Source: JARBAU01 sp040414675
Lineage (GTDB): Archaea; Thermoproteota; Nitrososphaeria; Nitrososphaerales; Nitrososphaeraceae
Assembly: GCA_040414675.1 (NCBI GenBank)
Contig: JBEDUN010000039.1
Span: forward strand, 1 to 64,000
Reading direction: 5' to 3'
DNA length: 64,000 nucleotides
The notes under the pieces were generated by a model. It ran no database searches and was not told the origin of the DNA. It was given only the letters and a program-made list of their open reading frames with translations. The position numbers and the translations under genes are program-made. This document shows, piece after piece, positions 48,521 through 57,171 of the stretch (within the stretch, counting starts at the first letter, position 1; every line of letters starts with the position of its first letter).

Positions 48521-49543
48521 TTGCTAAATTTCGCGGACAATACAATATTCATCCAAGCAATAATTGTTTCAATTATCTCATTTGGTGTAGTAGCAATTAT
48601 TATGCCCAGAGCAATCCAATCATTAATCTCTAAAGGAAGGGTAGTTAAGGATTTCCATAAACGAGAATTGCCTCTCATACCAAGGCCAGCCGGTCCCACG
48701 CTTCTTGCTGGAATCGCAGTCGCTGAGATGATACTATTTTTGCTAACGTTTAACACAAAAGTTCTTGCAATTCTACTAACTACAGTTATAGGCTACATTA
48801 TTGGTCTCGTTGACGATAAGCGAGTAATGCCGGGATCATTTAAGCCAGTTGCGCTAATATTAGCAGCTATTCCTCTGATAGTTCTAGGTGCTTACGGTTC
48901 TCATTTGAATCTCATTTTTGGTGCAGTCTTCATTCCCATACTGTACATCCCACTAATCTTAGTTATTGTTCCTGTTGTAGGAAATACGGTTAATTCTATT
49001 GATGTATTAAATGGTGTAGCAAGTGGGTTTGTTATAATTTGTACTATACCTCTTCTGATAAGTATTGCAATATTCGGTAGCAATGATGTGTTCGTTGCAG
49101 CTCTTCCATTGTTGTTTGGAACTTTAGCATTGTACAAGTTTCATAAATATCCCAGCAAGATCTTCCCAGGAGACTCTGGAACCTTGTTAATCGGTTCTAT
49201 GTACGGTGCTGTTGCAATAGCTGGAAGCTCTGAGGTAATAGGCGTAATTGCTTTGCTACCTGCAGTTATGAATTCATTTCTTTTTCTTGCCAGCGTAAAG
49301 AAGATAGTCGAACACCGACAGGTTAAAGCAAGGCCAACCGTATTAATGGAAGACTACAAACTGGCTGCATCAAAAGAAAGTGATGCGCCTACAACTCTTT
49401 TAAGATTAATCCTAGCACGAGGACCTTTGTCTGAAAAACAGATTGTTGCTCAGGTTTTTAAGTTAGGAATATTCTCTTCCATTCTAGCTGTGATCTCTAT
49501 AATCATTCAATACTACTTTGTTACTGGACTAATCCCCAAATGA
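48521..49543 (+). CDS. MraY/WecA/Alg7-type GlcNAc-1-phosphate transferase
   Basis: A polytopic membrane enzyme that transfers sugar-1-phosphate from a UDP-sugar to a polyprenyl (dolichyl) phosphate, in archaea the first step of N-glycan or similar lipid-linked glycan assembly. Catalytic motifs: GLVDDKRVMPG (the DD pair), NSIDVLNG (NxxNxxDGxxG-like) and FPGDSGTLLIG. About ten helices. The start is TTG at 48521, 110 bases after the helicase stop. The next gene overlaps its stop by ATGA, so they are translated together. Confidence 0.9.
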   Translation: MLNFADNTIFIQAIIVSIISFGVVAIIMPRAIQSLISKGRVVKDFHKRELPLIPRPAGPTLLAGIAVAEMILFLLTFNTKVLAILLTTVIGYIIGLVDDKRVMPGSFKPVALILAAIPLIVLGAYGSHLNLIFGAVFIPILYIPLILVIVPVVGNTVNSIDVLNGVASGFVIICTIPLLISIAIFGSNDVFVAALPLLFGTLALYKFHKYPSKIFPGDSGTLLIGSMYGAVAIAGSSEVIGVIALLPAVMNSFLFLASVKKIVEHRQVKARPTVLMEDYKLAASKESDAPTTLLRLILARGPLSEKQIVAQVFKLGIFSSILAVISIIIQYYFVTGLIPK

Positions 49544-49776
49544 ATAACATCGGCCTTTTAGGATTCATAATTATAATGTGGCTGATGATACTGGCTGCAG
49601 CAGCATTTCTAGTGATTGTAGTAGCTCCTTTGGAGGTCGTGTTCATTCACAATGGAGTCAATAGATTAATCATATCTACAATCCAAGCATTAATTTCAAT
49701 TGTAGTGGTAATATTGTTGATACTATTTCTAAGCAGGTTTAAGAAAATGTATGTAAGGAGAAACCTCAAAATCTAG
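49540..49776 (+). CDS. Small two-helix membrane protein coupled to the transferase
   Basis: 78 residues with two helices (about 6-28, IIMWLMILAAAAFLVIVV; about 45-68, LISIVVVILLILFLSRF) and a basic end KKMYVRRNLKI. The ATG overlaps the TGA of the transferase (ATGA), which strongly suggests co-translation and perhaps a physical partner. Not recognised otherwise. Confidence 0.7.
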   Translation: MNNIGLLGFIIIMWLMILAAAAFLVIVVAPLEVVFIHNGVNRLIISTIQALISIVVVILLILFLSRFKKMYVRRNLKI

Positions 49777-50101
49777 ACATAACCAATGAATTAGTCAGTA
49801 TATAATTTTCATCGAATATCCAAGCCATTTATCCATCTGATCCAAAGCTAACTATAGATCGCCGTTTGAGACCAAAAATCTTGAAATATCAGAGATTGAG
49901 TATTCAATAGCAAGCACAATATTATGTTTGATTTGGTATGAAAGATTATGAAAGAGATATTTTGCTACGTTATCAATATTGAATATAGGAGTCCGAGTCG
50001 AAACTGACGACTTACAAAATGCGCTGTTAAATGCAATTTTGCCGCTCTGAGCCTATCCCTTACCAGTCTTCATTTCCTCTACGTACAAGGGAGCTAACAA
50101 A
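49777..50101. other. Convergent gap, no gene seen
   Basis: Lies between the small membrane protein and hemD; nothing supported. Confidence 0.3.
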
Positions 50102-50980
50102 TCATTTTTTCTTCGACTTCTGATTCTGACGAACGTAATCCTCAAGAGATTTGATCATATCTCCCATCTTATACCTATTTGGCATCACATCAGTAACAAC
50201 CCCATAATCTTCGAGTACTCTTCTAGTAGAGGGCCCAACGGAGGTAACAATAACATTACTATTTAATGTTGACATTAGCAGCTGTCTTAAATTATTCTTT
50301 TCTGCAATTACGAATAGCTCTTTGGCTGCAGGTGGACTCGTAAAAGTGATAACATCAATAGCTCCCTTATTTAAATCTCCTATAAGTTTTATAACCTGTG
50401 ACTCTTCTGGAGGAAGATAACGAAATCCCATTTCGCTTAAGATTGTTGCGCTTTCATGGTTGAGATCATGAGAATATTTGTAGATCGTTAGTTCAAAGAA
50501 TTCTGCACCACCGTTAACAAGATCATCTATAAAGGATTTTGAGTAGGACCCATGCCAAAGAATGCCTATTTTTTTGCCTGATATTCCATATACTTTGAGA
50601 AGATCTAGAATTCCATCTGTGGTATTCTTTTGTGGTATCAGCTTCGTATAAATATCATATTTAGCTAATGCCGCTTGTGGTTTCGCGCTTCGAGCGATTA
50701 ATAATACCGTTTTTAGTGCATCTCTCAATTTTTGCTCTACTCCAAGCCTCTTTGCAACAGACATTAGAGAGTAAACACCTGGACCAGACATGAATATCAG
50801 GAAGTCAGGATGTTCGTAAATCTTGTCTATAAATTTCTTAATTTCTTCAAAGTCTGTAGTTACGTTGATTCCAACTGTTGGCGCAATGTATGCCCTTCCT
50901 CCAAATGCTGTAATCAATTTAGCTAGCTCGGAGGCTCTTCTACTGGCCGTAACAGCAACGGTTAATCCATTCAACGACAT
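50102..50980 (-). CDS. hemD: Uroporphyrinogen-III synthase
   Basis: Cyclises hydroxymethylbilane to uroporphyrinogen III, common precursor of heme, siroheme and cobalamin. The two-lobe fold is recognisable: LTVAVTASRRASELAKLI at the start, FLIFMSGPGVYSLMSVAKR, then DVITFTSPPAAKELF, the conserved TSxxA motif, and VIVTSVGPSTRRVLEDYG. The length of 292 residues fits. ATG start. The rest of the heme pathway is not in the window. Confidence 0.9.
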   Translation of the reverse strand: MSLNGLTVAVTASRRASELAKLITAFGGRAYIAPTVGINVTTDFEEIKKFIDKIYEHPDFLIFMSGPGVYSLMSVAKRLGVEQKLRDALKTVLLIARSAKPQAALAKYDIYTKLIPQKNTTDGILDLLKVYGISGKKIGILWHGSYSKSFIDDLVNGGAEFFELTIYKYSHDLNHESATILSEMGFRYLPPEESQVIKLIGDLNKGAIDVITFTSPPAAKELFVIAEKNNLRQLLMSTLNSNVIVTSVGPSTRRVLEDYGVVTDVMPNRYKMGDMIKSLEDYVRQNQKSKKK

Positions 50981-51407
50981 ATGTTATTATATTGATACTT
51001 GAAATTCGGGTAATAAATAAATAAATTAAATCAACTACTCAAAAAGTGAGCACAACTGGATAATCCTCAAAGGATGGAAAAAGTTATAGTCTATTAATCG
51101 AAGGTGAAGAAGAGAAAAAGAGAAAAGCATTGAACCTTTCTCTTTTTCTCTTATGTGAGCCTATTCGTAATCGTAAATGAAATTTCTTAGTTGAGTATAT
51201 AAATTACTTAGGTAACAACGTTAATTGATCCTATAATAATGTGAGATATTATCAACACACTCAGCTAGTGTAAAAATGAATTGTCAGTGTCAATGTTGAT
51301 TGCAAATCAGAACCTAGTTAGTCTATATATGACTAATTGAGTCTTGCTGTTGTCATAAAAGCAAAGTTGATTTGCATATTTTAACTTTACAATATTCGAT
51401 ATGTCAA
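50981..51407. other. Gap between hemD and valS with a perfect hairpin
   Basis: Both flanking genes are on the minus strand. Apart from the stem-loop at 51110-51152 no feature is seen. Confidence 0.4.
51110..51152. terminator. 16-bp perfect purine/pyrimidine stem-loop
   Basis: A homopurine arm at 51110-51125 (AAGAGAAAAAGAGAAA) pairs perfectly with the homopyrimidine arm at 51137-51152; the loop is 11 bases. It is 250 bases past the valS stop and 130 bases before the hemD start, in the direction of transcription. A terminator for valS or a regulatory leader of hemD are both possible. Confidence 0.45.
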
Positions 51408-53759
51408 CTATTTTAGATTGTGCATTTTTCGTAAATCTGGTGCAAACGAGATAATAGTTGTCGGTATTTCCATCTGAATTGGATCCTTTAACGAAAGCGG
51501 CCTTCCTGTTTCAAGTGAAATTGTTTCCTTCTTTTTTGTCCATACCATGGAATTAAATTCGAGAAGCGACTTTGTATATTTTGTTAGCTCTTGAAATTCT
51601 GTTTCTAATTTTGGCATTTTCTGCAAATGAATGCTCGTGTCAGAATACATATTTGTCCAAATCTCCTCAGTAATAAACGGACAAATCGGGGATAGAAGTA
51701 AGAGAATTGTAGACAAGCACTTATTCACGGTAGAGATCGCCGACTCATCATACTTTTTTTCACCTTCGTAAATACGCCACTTTACCATTTCTAAGTAATT
51801 GGACGCAAACAAATTCCATGTGAATTCCTTGATTGCATTTGCAGGTACAAAGAAATTATAGTCATTGTACCCCAGCACACATTCCTTGATCAACTTTGAC
51901 AACTCTCCAAGAATCCACTTGTCTGAGTCATTAAGTTGTTGAGGCAATTCGAGAGTTATCTTAAAGGAAGATACAAACCTTGCGATATTCCACAACTTTG
52001 AGAGAAAATTTTTTGATATTGCAATTCTTTGTTCAGAGCACCTAAAGTCCTGTCCCAAATTACCTTCAGAAGCAGACCAGAATCGAAATGCGTCAGCACC
52101 ATATTTGTGAATAATTGGAAAGGGATCTACGACATTTCCCTTACTCTTACTCATTTTTTCGCCCTTCTCATCCACACCATAACCCATTATCCAGGCTTCA
52201 GACCATGGCAGATGGTCAGTCTGTTGGTAACATCGTAACATACTATAGTATAGCCAAGTTCTTATGATATCTTTAGCTTGTGGTCTTAGGTTTGTAGGAT
52301 ATAGATGTTCAAATATTTTTTGGTCCTTTAGATATCTTGTGATAAACAGTGGAGTGATACTGGAGTCCATCCACGTATCAAATATCCGATCCTCTCCTGT
52401 GAATTCGTTGCTTCCACAATTGCTACAGCTTTCGAATGGCGGCTTTTCCTTCCAAGGCCTATAGTATTGACCTGCCTCTGGAAGATTAGGCGTGTTGCAA
52501 GCATTACAGAACCAAATCGGAATTTCTGTACCATAAAATCTCCGTCTTGAAATTGGCCAGTCTATCGAAACTGAGTCCAGCCAACTATTCAATATTTGTC
52601 GATGAGTTTCTGGATAAAATCTTAATTTCGATGAGAGTTTCTTTAGTGTTGGAATAAAAGTCATCTGCTTCAGATAGTAATCTTGCATGGACAATATTTC
52701 AATCGGAGTTCTGCTTCGTTCACAAATAGGTGTTCTATGCATGATATTTTCTTCCTTCTCAACACGTTGATCTTTTCTAAGATCTTCGGTGATTCTAGAC
52801 CTAGCTTGTGAGATCTTAAGCTTAGCATATGGCTTTGCCATTTCAGTCGTCGTTCCATATTCTGTTAAAGAGACAATCTCTTGAAGACCCAATTCCCGAA
52901 ATAGCTGAACATCATTTCGATCACCATAACTACAAACCATAACAGCACCAGAGCCAAAGGAGGGATTTGCACTCCGGTGAGCGAGAATTTCGACTTGTCG
53001 ATCAAATAGAGGTAAGACCGCGTGCTTCCCCACTAGACCGCTATACCGTTCATCTTCAGGATTCACTATTATTGCTTGACATGCAAAGAGGAGTTCTGGC
53101 CTAGTGGAAGCCACAATTATACTTCCAGTCTCCTTCATATCAAATTTCATATAAACCAATTTGGTAGGAATCTCTTGGTACGCGATTTCGGCATCTGCTA
53201 AAGTTGTGCCGCAATCATAACAATAATTATTTGGTCTATTAGCTATGTATATTAGATCCCTTTTCCAAAGATCTATGAACGTGCTTTGAGTCAGTTCTCT
53301 AAATTCAGATGAGTCAGTTCTGTAGTATTCATCAAAATTCCCACTAATCCCCATATTCCTCATAATTTGGAGCATCTCTGATTCAAGATCGTCTAATGCA
53401 TGACTACAAAGGTCAAGAAATTTTTCTCTATCAGTCTTGCGCATTTGAATTTTGTATTTTTTTTCGGTATAAATCTCCACAGGAAGTCCATTCCTATCAA
53501 TGCCTATAGGAAAGTATACGAAATAATCCCTCATTCGCGCGGTCCTGGCGATCATATCTATCTGAGCATAATGAGCCGCCGCTCCAATGTGCCACGGTCT
53601 ACCAGAGGGGTATGGTGGAGGAGTATCAATGACAAAGGGAGTACTCTTTAGATTAGAATCTGAGTAACTATAGATATTATCCTTACGCCATTTATTGAGA
53701 ATTTTCAATTCTAGAGAGGGATCCCACGACGTAGACTCAATTTTGCGCTTTTCATTCAT
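51408..53759 (-). CDS. valS: Valyl-tRNA synthetase
   Basis: A class I synthetase. The HIGH-type motif is in PSGRPWHIGAAAHY and the KMSKS motif in GEKMSKSKGNVVDP. The CP1 editing domain lies between (about residues 170-400), with zinc-type pairs YCYDCGTT and WFCNACNTPN. The C-terminal part is the helical anticodon domain. At 783 residues it is close to the usual archaeal length and lacks the long coiled-coil tail of bacterial ValRS. ATG start. Confidence 0.95.
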   Translation of the reverse strand: MNEKRKIESTSWDPSLELKILNKWRKDNIYSYSDSNLKSTPFVIDTPPPYPSGRPWHIGAAAHYAQIDMIARTARMRDYFVYFPIGIDRNGLPVEIYTEKKYKIQMRKTDREKFLDLCSHALDDLESEMLQIMRNMGISGNFDEYYRTDSSEFRELTQSTFIDLWKRDLIYIANRPNNYCYDCGTTLADAEIAYQEIPTKLVYMKFDMKETGSIIVASTRPELLFACQAIIVNPEDERYSGLVGKHAVLPLFDRQVEILAHRSANPSFGSGAVMVCSYGDRNDVQLFRELGLQEIVSLTEYGTTTEMAKPYAKLKISQARSRITEDLRKDQRVEKEENIMHRTPICERSRTPIEILSMQDYYLKQMTFIPTLKKLSSKLRFYPETHRQILNSWLDSVSIDWPISRRRFYGTEIPIWFCNACNTPNLPEAGQYYRPWKEKPPFESCSNCGSNEFTGEDRIFDTWMDSSITPLFITRYLKDQKIFEHLYPTNLRPQAKDIIRTWLYYSMLRCYQQTDHLPWSEAWIMGYGVDEKGEKMSKSKGNVVDPFPIIHKYGADAFRFWSASEGNLGQDFRCSEQRIAISKNFLSKLWNIARFVSSFKITLELPQQLNDSDKWILGELSKLIKECVLGYNDYNFFVPANAIKEFTWNLFASNYLEMVKWRIYEGEKKYDESAISTVNKCLSTILLLLSPICPFITEEIWTNMYSDTSIHLQKMPKLETEFQELTKYTKSLLEFNSMVWTKKKETISLETGRPLSLKDPIQMEIPTTIISFAPDLRKMHNLK

Positions 53760-53813
53760 GCTTTAGCAGAATATCAATTACCGTTATTAACGTTAATGAT
53801 ATGAAAATACTTA

Positions 53814-54044
53814 TTGAGACGTGCATTGATAGTCAAAAGTTCGATCTTGATTGTGACCGTCTTATTCTATCTTTTTATTACGAGTGTATTTCTTTTTTTC
53901 ACTATTATCTATATAACTCCAAAACTTTCTGGACAAACTGCATTATTCTCTATGGTCGCGTCTATGATTCCTCCCTCAATTCTTACTATTTTTCTCTTAA
54001 AAAGAATAATAAGATGGAGTTTAATAGGGCGGTTATGGGAATAA
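53814..54044 (+). CDS. Possible small membrane protein, 76 residues
   Basis: TTG-started. Two hydrophobic helices (SSILIVTVLFYLFITSVFLF, LFSMVASMIPPSILTIFLL) and basic ends (MRRALIVK, KRIIRWSLIGR). This is more protein-like than the overlapping ATG frame at 53801. It diverges from valS. Function unknown. Confidence 0.45.
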   Translation: MRRALIVKSSILIVTVLFYLFITSVFLFFTIIYITPKLSGQTALFSMVASMIPPSILTIFLLKRIIRWSLIGRLWE

Positions 54045-54190
54045 TTGATTTTATTGACTAATTACGGTCTATTCTAACGGGTGCTCGAAAACTGATTTTA
54101 CCTTAGCGATTATATCATATAATAACATAGTTTGTTTAAATAAGGCCTCGTCACGCTAATAGACGTCAATCATTCGACACTTCATTGTCA

Positions 54191-55627
54191 TTAGAAATCT
54201 TTTCTTATAGGCAATTCAGCGTTTCCAAACTCATTAGAATACAGTGAATAAAGTCTTATCTCTTGACCATGCTTAATTCGATAATTTCCAATGAGATTTA
54301 TTGTTCTTTTATATTCTTCCTTTAAGGCGATCAATGTTTCTGCTAGATTGTCGGCAATCAGGATATGCCATTCGTTACCGATATCCATAACTCTGCGTGC
54401 CAATATTATACCTGGTCCCCAATAATTCTGATTATTTTTTATATCATTCACTGTAAATACAGGTCCTGTACTGAGACCAATTCGGACAATGATGGAGTCT
54501 TCATTAATTTTTTCATAATTATACTTTCGTAGCTCACGATGTAGCTGCATGGCAAGTTGTAAAGGTGATTCTGGATTCAGTGGAAAACCAACTACCATGC
54601 CGTCACCCGTAGGTAGAATTATCTTCTTGTCGTCTATCTTAAATGCTTCGCATGAAAGGATAAGACTATTCAGAGTCTCTATTTTTTCTCTCTGTTTATT
54701 AACGGATAATAAGGGATCAGAAAGGCCAACTATATCTATGAAGAAAAAATTTGCATTTATCGGCTCAGTTGGAATGCCTATTCCTGATAAGTCAAAATCA
54801 TAAATCTTAACAAGTTTCTTATAAATCTCTAAATGGTGTGCATGAAAGGGAAGTTCTGTATAGATGACTGGAGTATCATATATTGGATCCTTACAAAGGA
54901 AACAAAAAACATAATTCGATCGTTTGTGAAACGAAATGTTCCCTTCATTAGATATATTAAATTGGATCCACAAGGGATCATGATGCATTCCTTTTATCGA
55001 GAGCATTCTAATCCTCCTAATTAGTGCATCACCATTATCTTCTAGCTTCATCTCCAATATTCCATCAAAAATAGAGCTTATGCGATTGGTTTCGTATTCA
55101 CTCGTTGATGGAGTACTAAGAGTAAATATGGCCGAAGCATTATATGATTTCAAACTGAAATAAAGCTCTGTGATAAATGTCTCTATTAATTTCTCGCCAA
55201 ATAATGCAAGTAGATGTGTCAGTGAATCACAGATGAATCGAACGTTTTTCGCAGGATTAGTAGCAGTAGAAGATGGTGGATCCACGAATCGTCGTTTCAA
55301 TGGTACTCCCGCTCGGTTGAGTGCACTAGTCATCTCCTTCAGAGTAAATGATAATTTCTTACTTTCTTCTATTTCGTTAAAATACGGATTAATAAACAGA
55401 GAATTTTTGGAAACAATATCCTTTTCAAGATTAGAAACAAGTTCATCGTATTGATCTGCAGTCAAATTAGAACTCATGTATATGCAGTAATCATTTTGAG
55501 ATATACCTTCAAGCAAAAATTGCCTGCAATAGATGCTCTTTCCAGTCCCGGATGCACCAGTCAGCAATAGGATACTGTTGGAGATATTATCCTTGCCTAC
55601 TAAGTGAATTAAGCCAGGAATCTGCAT
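54191..55627 (-). CDS. KaiC-like ATPase / zinc motif / class III cyclase fusion
   Basis: Three parts in 478 residues. (1) Residues 1-235: RecA/KaiC-type ATPase, with Walker A GASGTGKS at 24-31, FICDSL (Walker B, D134), and IKGMHHDPLWIQFNI, the closing pattern of KaiC/GvpD domains. (2) Residues 240-270: FCFLC (C242, C245) and FHAHH (H262, H264/265), a likely zinc site. (3) Residues 290-460: cyclase homology domain with metal aspartates D298 (FFIDIVG) and D342 (LPTGDGM) and the helix GPGIILARRVMD, where arginine is kept but the transition-state Asn is not obvious. An ATP-driven sensor controlling a cyclic-nucleotide output is a reasonable idea. The transcript is probably leaderless (TATA box at 55651). 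It converges with the plus-strand gene at 53814. Confidence 0.82.
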   Translation of the reverse strand: MQIPGLIHLVGKDNISNSILLLTGASGTGKSIYCRQFLLEGISQNDYCIYMSSNLTADQYDELVSNLEKDIVSKNSLFINPYFNEIEESKKLSFTLKEMTSALNRAGVPLKRRFVDPPSSTATNPAKNVRFICDSLTHLLALFGEKLIETFITELYFSLKSYNASAIFTLSTPSTSEYETNRISSIFDGILEMKLEDNGDALIRRIRMLSIKGMHHDPLWIQFNISNEGNISFHKRSNYVFCFLCKDPIYDTPVIYTELPFHAHHLEIYKKLVKIYDFDLSGIGIPTEPINANFFFIDIVGLSDPLLSVNKQREKIETLNSLILSCEAFKIDDKKIILPTGDGMVVGFPLNPESPLQLAMQLHRELRKYNYEKINEDSIIVRIGLSTGPVFTVNDIKNNQNYWGPGIILARRVMDIGNEWHILIADNLAETLIALKEEYKRTINLIGNYRIKHGQEIRLYSLYSNEFGNAELPIRKDF

Positions 55628-55650
55628 CTCTAGAGAAATGCATTCTTATC

Positions 55651-55660
55651 TCTTATATCT
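55651..55660 (-). promoter_or_regulatory. TATA box of the KaiC/cyclase gene
   Basis: On the minus strand AGATATAAGA, centred about 26 bases before the start codon at 55627, which predicts a leaderless mRNA. A 52-base ATTG repeat starts about 30 bases upstream of it. Confidence 0.5.
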
Positions 55661-55688
55661 TGCTAACTGAAGTTGTATTCACTATGAA

Positions 55689-55740
<52 letters not shown>

Positions 55741-55817
55741 CGTAGTTGAGGGTGGAGGTATTCATATATTACAACTAGGCAGTTGCAATGAAGGGCTCAA
55801 CGTAATGCATGCAAAAA

Positions 55818-55985
55818 TTAGAATCCTGGTAAAGAATCACCTAGACCAGGTCTTTCCTTCTCCAATTTAGCTATATTTCTTGCCATATATTCCATAGTTC
55901 CTGGTACATGACAATTGCAAATGCAATCGCTACAATCTATATGGCTACCTTTCTTGCAATTGTCAGATAGTCCATTACTAGCCAT
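55818..55985 (-). CDS. 55-residue Cys/His-rich protein
   Basis: ATG-started, beginning MASNGLSDNCKK, then a dense ligand cluster GSHIDCSDCICNCH. In total five Cys and two His occur in residues 10-26, enough to bind zinc or a metal cluster. The second half is a charged helix (MEYMARNIAKLEKERPG) with the end LGDSLPGF. The pattern is clearly not random and the gene is intact. Function unknown. It lies upstream of the microsatellite on the same strand as the KaiC/cyclase gene. Confidence 0.7.
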   Translation of the reverse strand: MASNGLSDNCKKGSHIDCSDCICNCHVPGTMEYMARNIAKLEKERPGLGDSLPGF

Positions 55986-56292
55986 AAATTAACGATTCAA
56001 ACGATTAAGACTTATTTTAGTCTTGCTAAATTTGATTTCAATGTAGATGTTATTGTGTTCAGGTTCATACTAATGAAATATATCTAGAAAGAGCGAGTGT
56101 ATTATAGTCAAGACACTACGCCATTGGATATAGTAATTCATATAGTAAGTTGGACAAAAGTAAGAAAACTAAATTTACAAATAAGATTTATGAAATTTAT
56201 TAGACAAATTTGGGAAACATTTTTTAACCTACAAACACTGACTAGATACATTTTTAACCTGATTAAAAAGAATAACGGATGGTGTTTGAGAC

Positions 56293-56601
56293 TTAGGCAA
56301 AAGAAAAGTACTAACTGAATCCCATCTTAAGGAACTAGTAAAGCCTCAAACTGGCGAATTACTAGGGCGTGTGATAAAGCTAGTAGGGGGGGATAATGTT
56401 ATTGTTAAATGCACAGATGGTAGAGTCAGGACATGCCGGATTAGAGGAAAGATCAAAAGACGAATGTGGATACGTGATCATGATTTAGTATTAATCGCTC
56501 CTTGGGACTTTCAGTCTGATAAGGCAGATATTATTTGGAGATATATTGCAGCACACGCAGATAAGCTTGAACAGGATGGCTACCTTAATGGACTAAAGTA
56601 G
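56293..56601 (+). CDS. Translation initiation factor aIF1A, non-canonical start
   Basis: Archaeal counterpart of eIF1A; binds the A-site of the small ribosomal subunit during initiation. The OB-fold is complete: GELLGRVIKLVGGDNVIVKC, RTCRIRGKIKRRMWIR and LVLIAPWDFQSDKADIIW. The first usual start, GTG at 56371, falls inside the first strand (RVIKLV). Upstream in the same frame the normal aIF1A beginning is present: GKRKVLTESHLKELVKPQTG. In relatives this starts MGKRK; here the Met codon position (56293-56295) is TTA, and a TGA lies two codons before. There is no ATG, GTG or TTG in between. The full length from TTA is 102 residues. Possible readings are an unusual start codon or a sequence error. 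Confidence 0.85.
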   Translation, partial: LGKRKVLTESHLKELVKPQTGELLGRVIKLVGGDNVIVKCTDGRVRTCRIRGKIKRRMWIRDHDLVLIAPWDFQSDKADIIWRYIAAHADKLEQDGYLNGLK

Positions 56602-56761
56602 ATCGAACCAGGATAATTCTGTCCACACCAACGTTACACGTATTGCAGTTCATCAGAACTAAATTCGAAATTTAGTCGAATGTCAGTTTAGATTCATTTA
56701 CACTATGATGATCTACAGTTAGAACTGACTTGCATATTTATTATGATATTTAAATCATAAT

Positions 56762-56935
56762 TCATAGATCATCGATAGGATATTTAGATAAACATGCAGA
56801 GCATTCGTAGATCTCTTTTCCAACTGGTCCTGATACGTTGAATTTTACCACAGTTGTGCATTTAGGACATCTACCTTGGACACTACGACTCTTTGTTTGA
56901 GGTCTTATTAGTTTCCGTCTTCTTCTTCCACCCAT
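56762..56935 (-). CDS. Elf1-like zinc-ribbon protein, 57 residues
   Basis: ATG-started. A strongly basic tail (GGRRRRKLIRPQTKSR) precedes a zinc ribbon CPKC (C23, C26) ... CSAC (C45, C48). The basic tail followed by a single four-Cys ribbon is the arrangement of the transcription elongation factor Elf1 family, known also in archaea. The second half of the ribbon, FNVSGPVGKEIYEC, is shorter than in eukaryotes. It converges with aIF1A. Assignment is by pattern. Confidence 0.7.
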   Translation of the reverse strand: MGGRRRRKLIRPQTKSRSVQGRCPKCTTVVKFNVSGPVGKEIYECSACLSKYPIDDL

Positions 56936-57171
56936 TATTTTTTATCGTAAAGGTTCACACATATTCGACATTTTTATCTATCTGAGCAATCCTATTGCTG
57001 TTATAATTTAAGCAACCTAGTTTCAATTAAATCACCAGCTCTAACCACAGATTTGCAGAGCAAAGTTAAAAATTGCAATTTAATATTATATAGTAATTTA
57101 CACAATCTTCAATTTGTCACATTATACCTGTTTGATGTCTAAATTTAAAGTCATTAAAAGCCATCTAATCG

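Noticed and set aside
53801..54061. 86-codon ATG frame overlapping the small membrane protein
   Set aside because: Its sequence is rich in Tyr and Asn from AT bias; the overlapping frame has clear membrane helices.
56097..56318. 73-codon frame running into the start of aIF1A
   Set aside because: It overlaps the aIF1A N-terminus in another frame and has no known motif.
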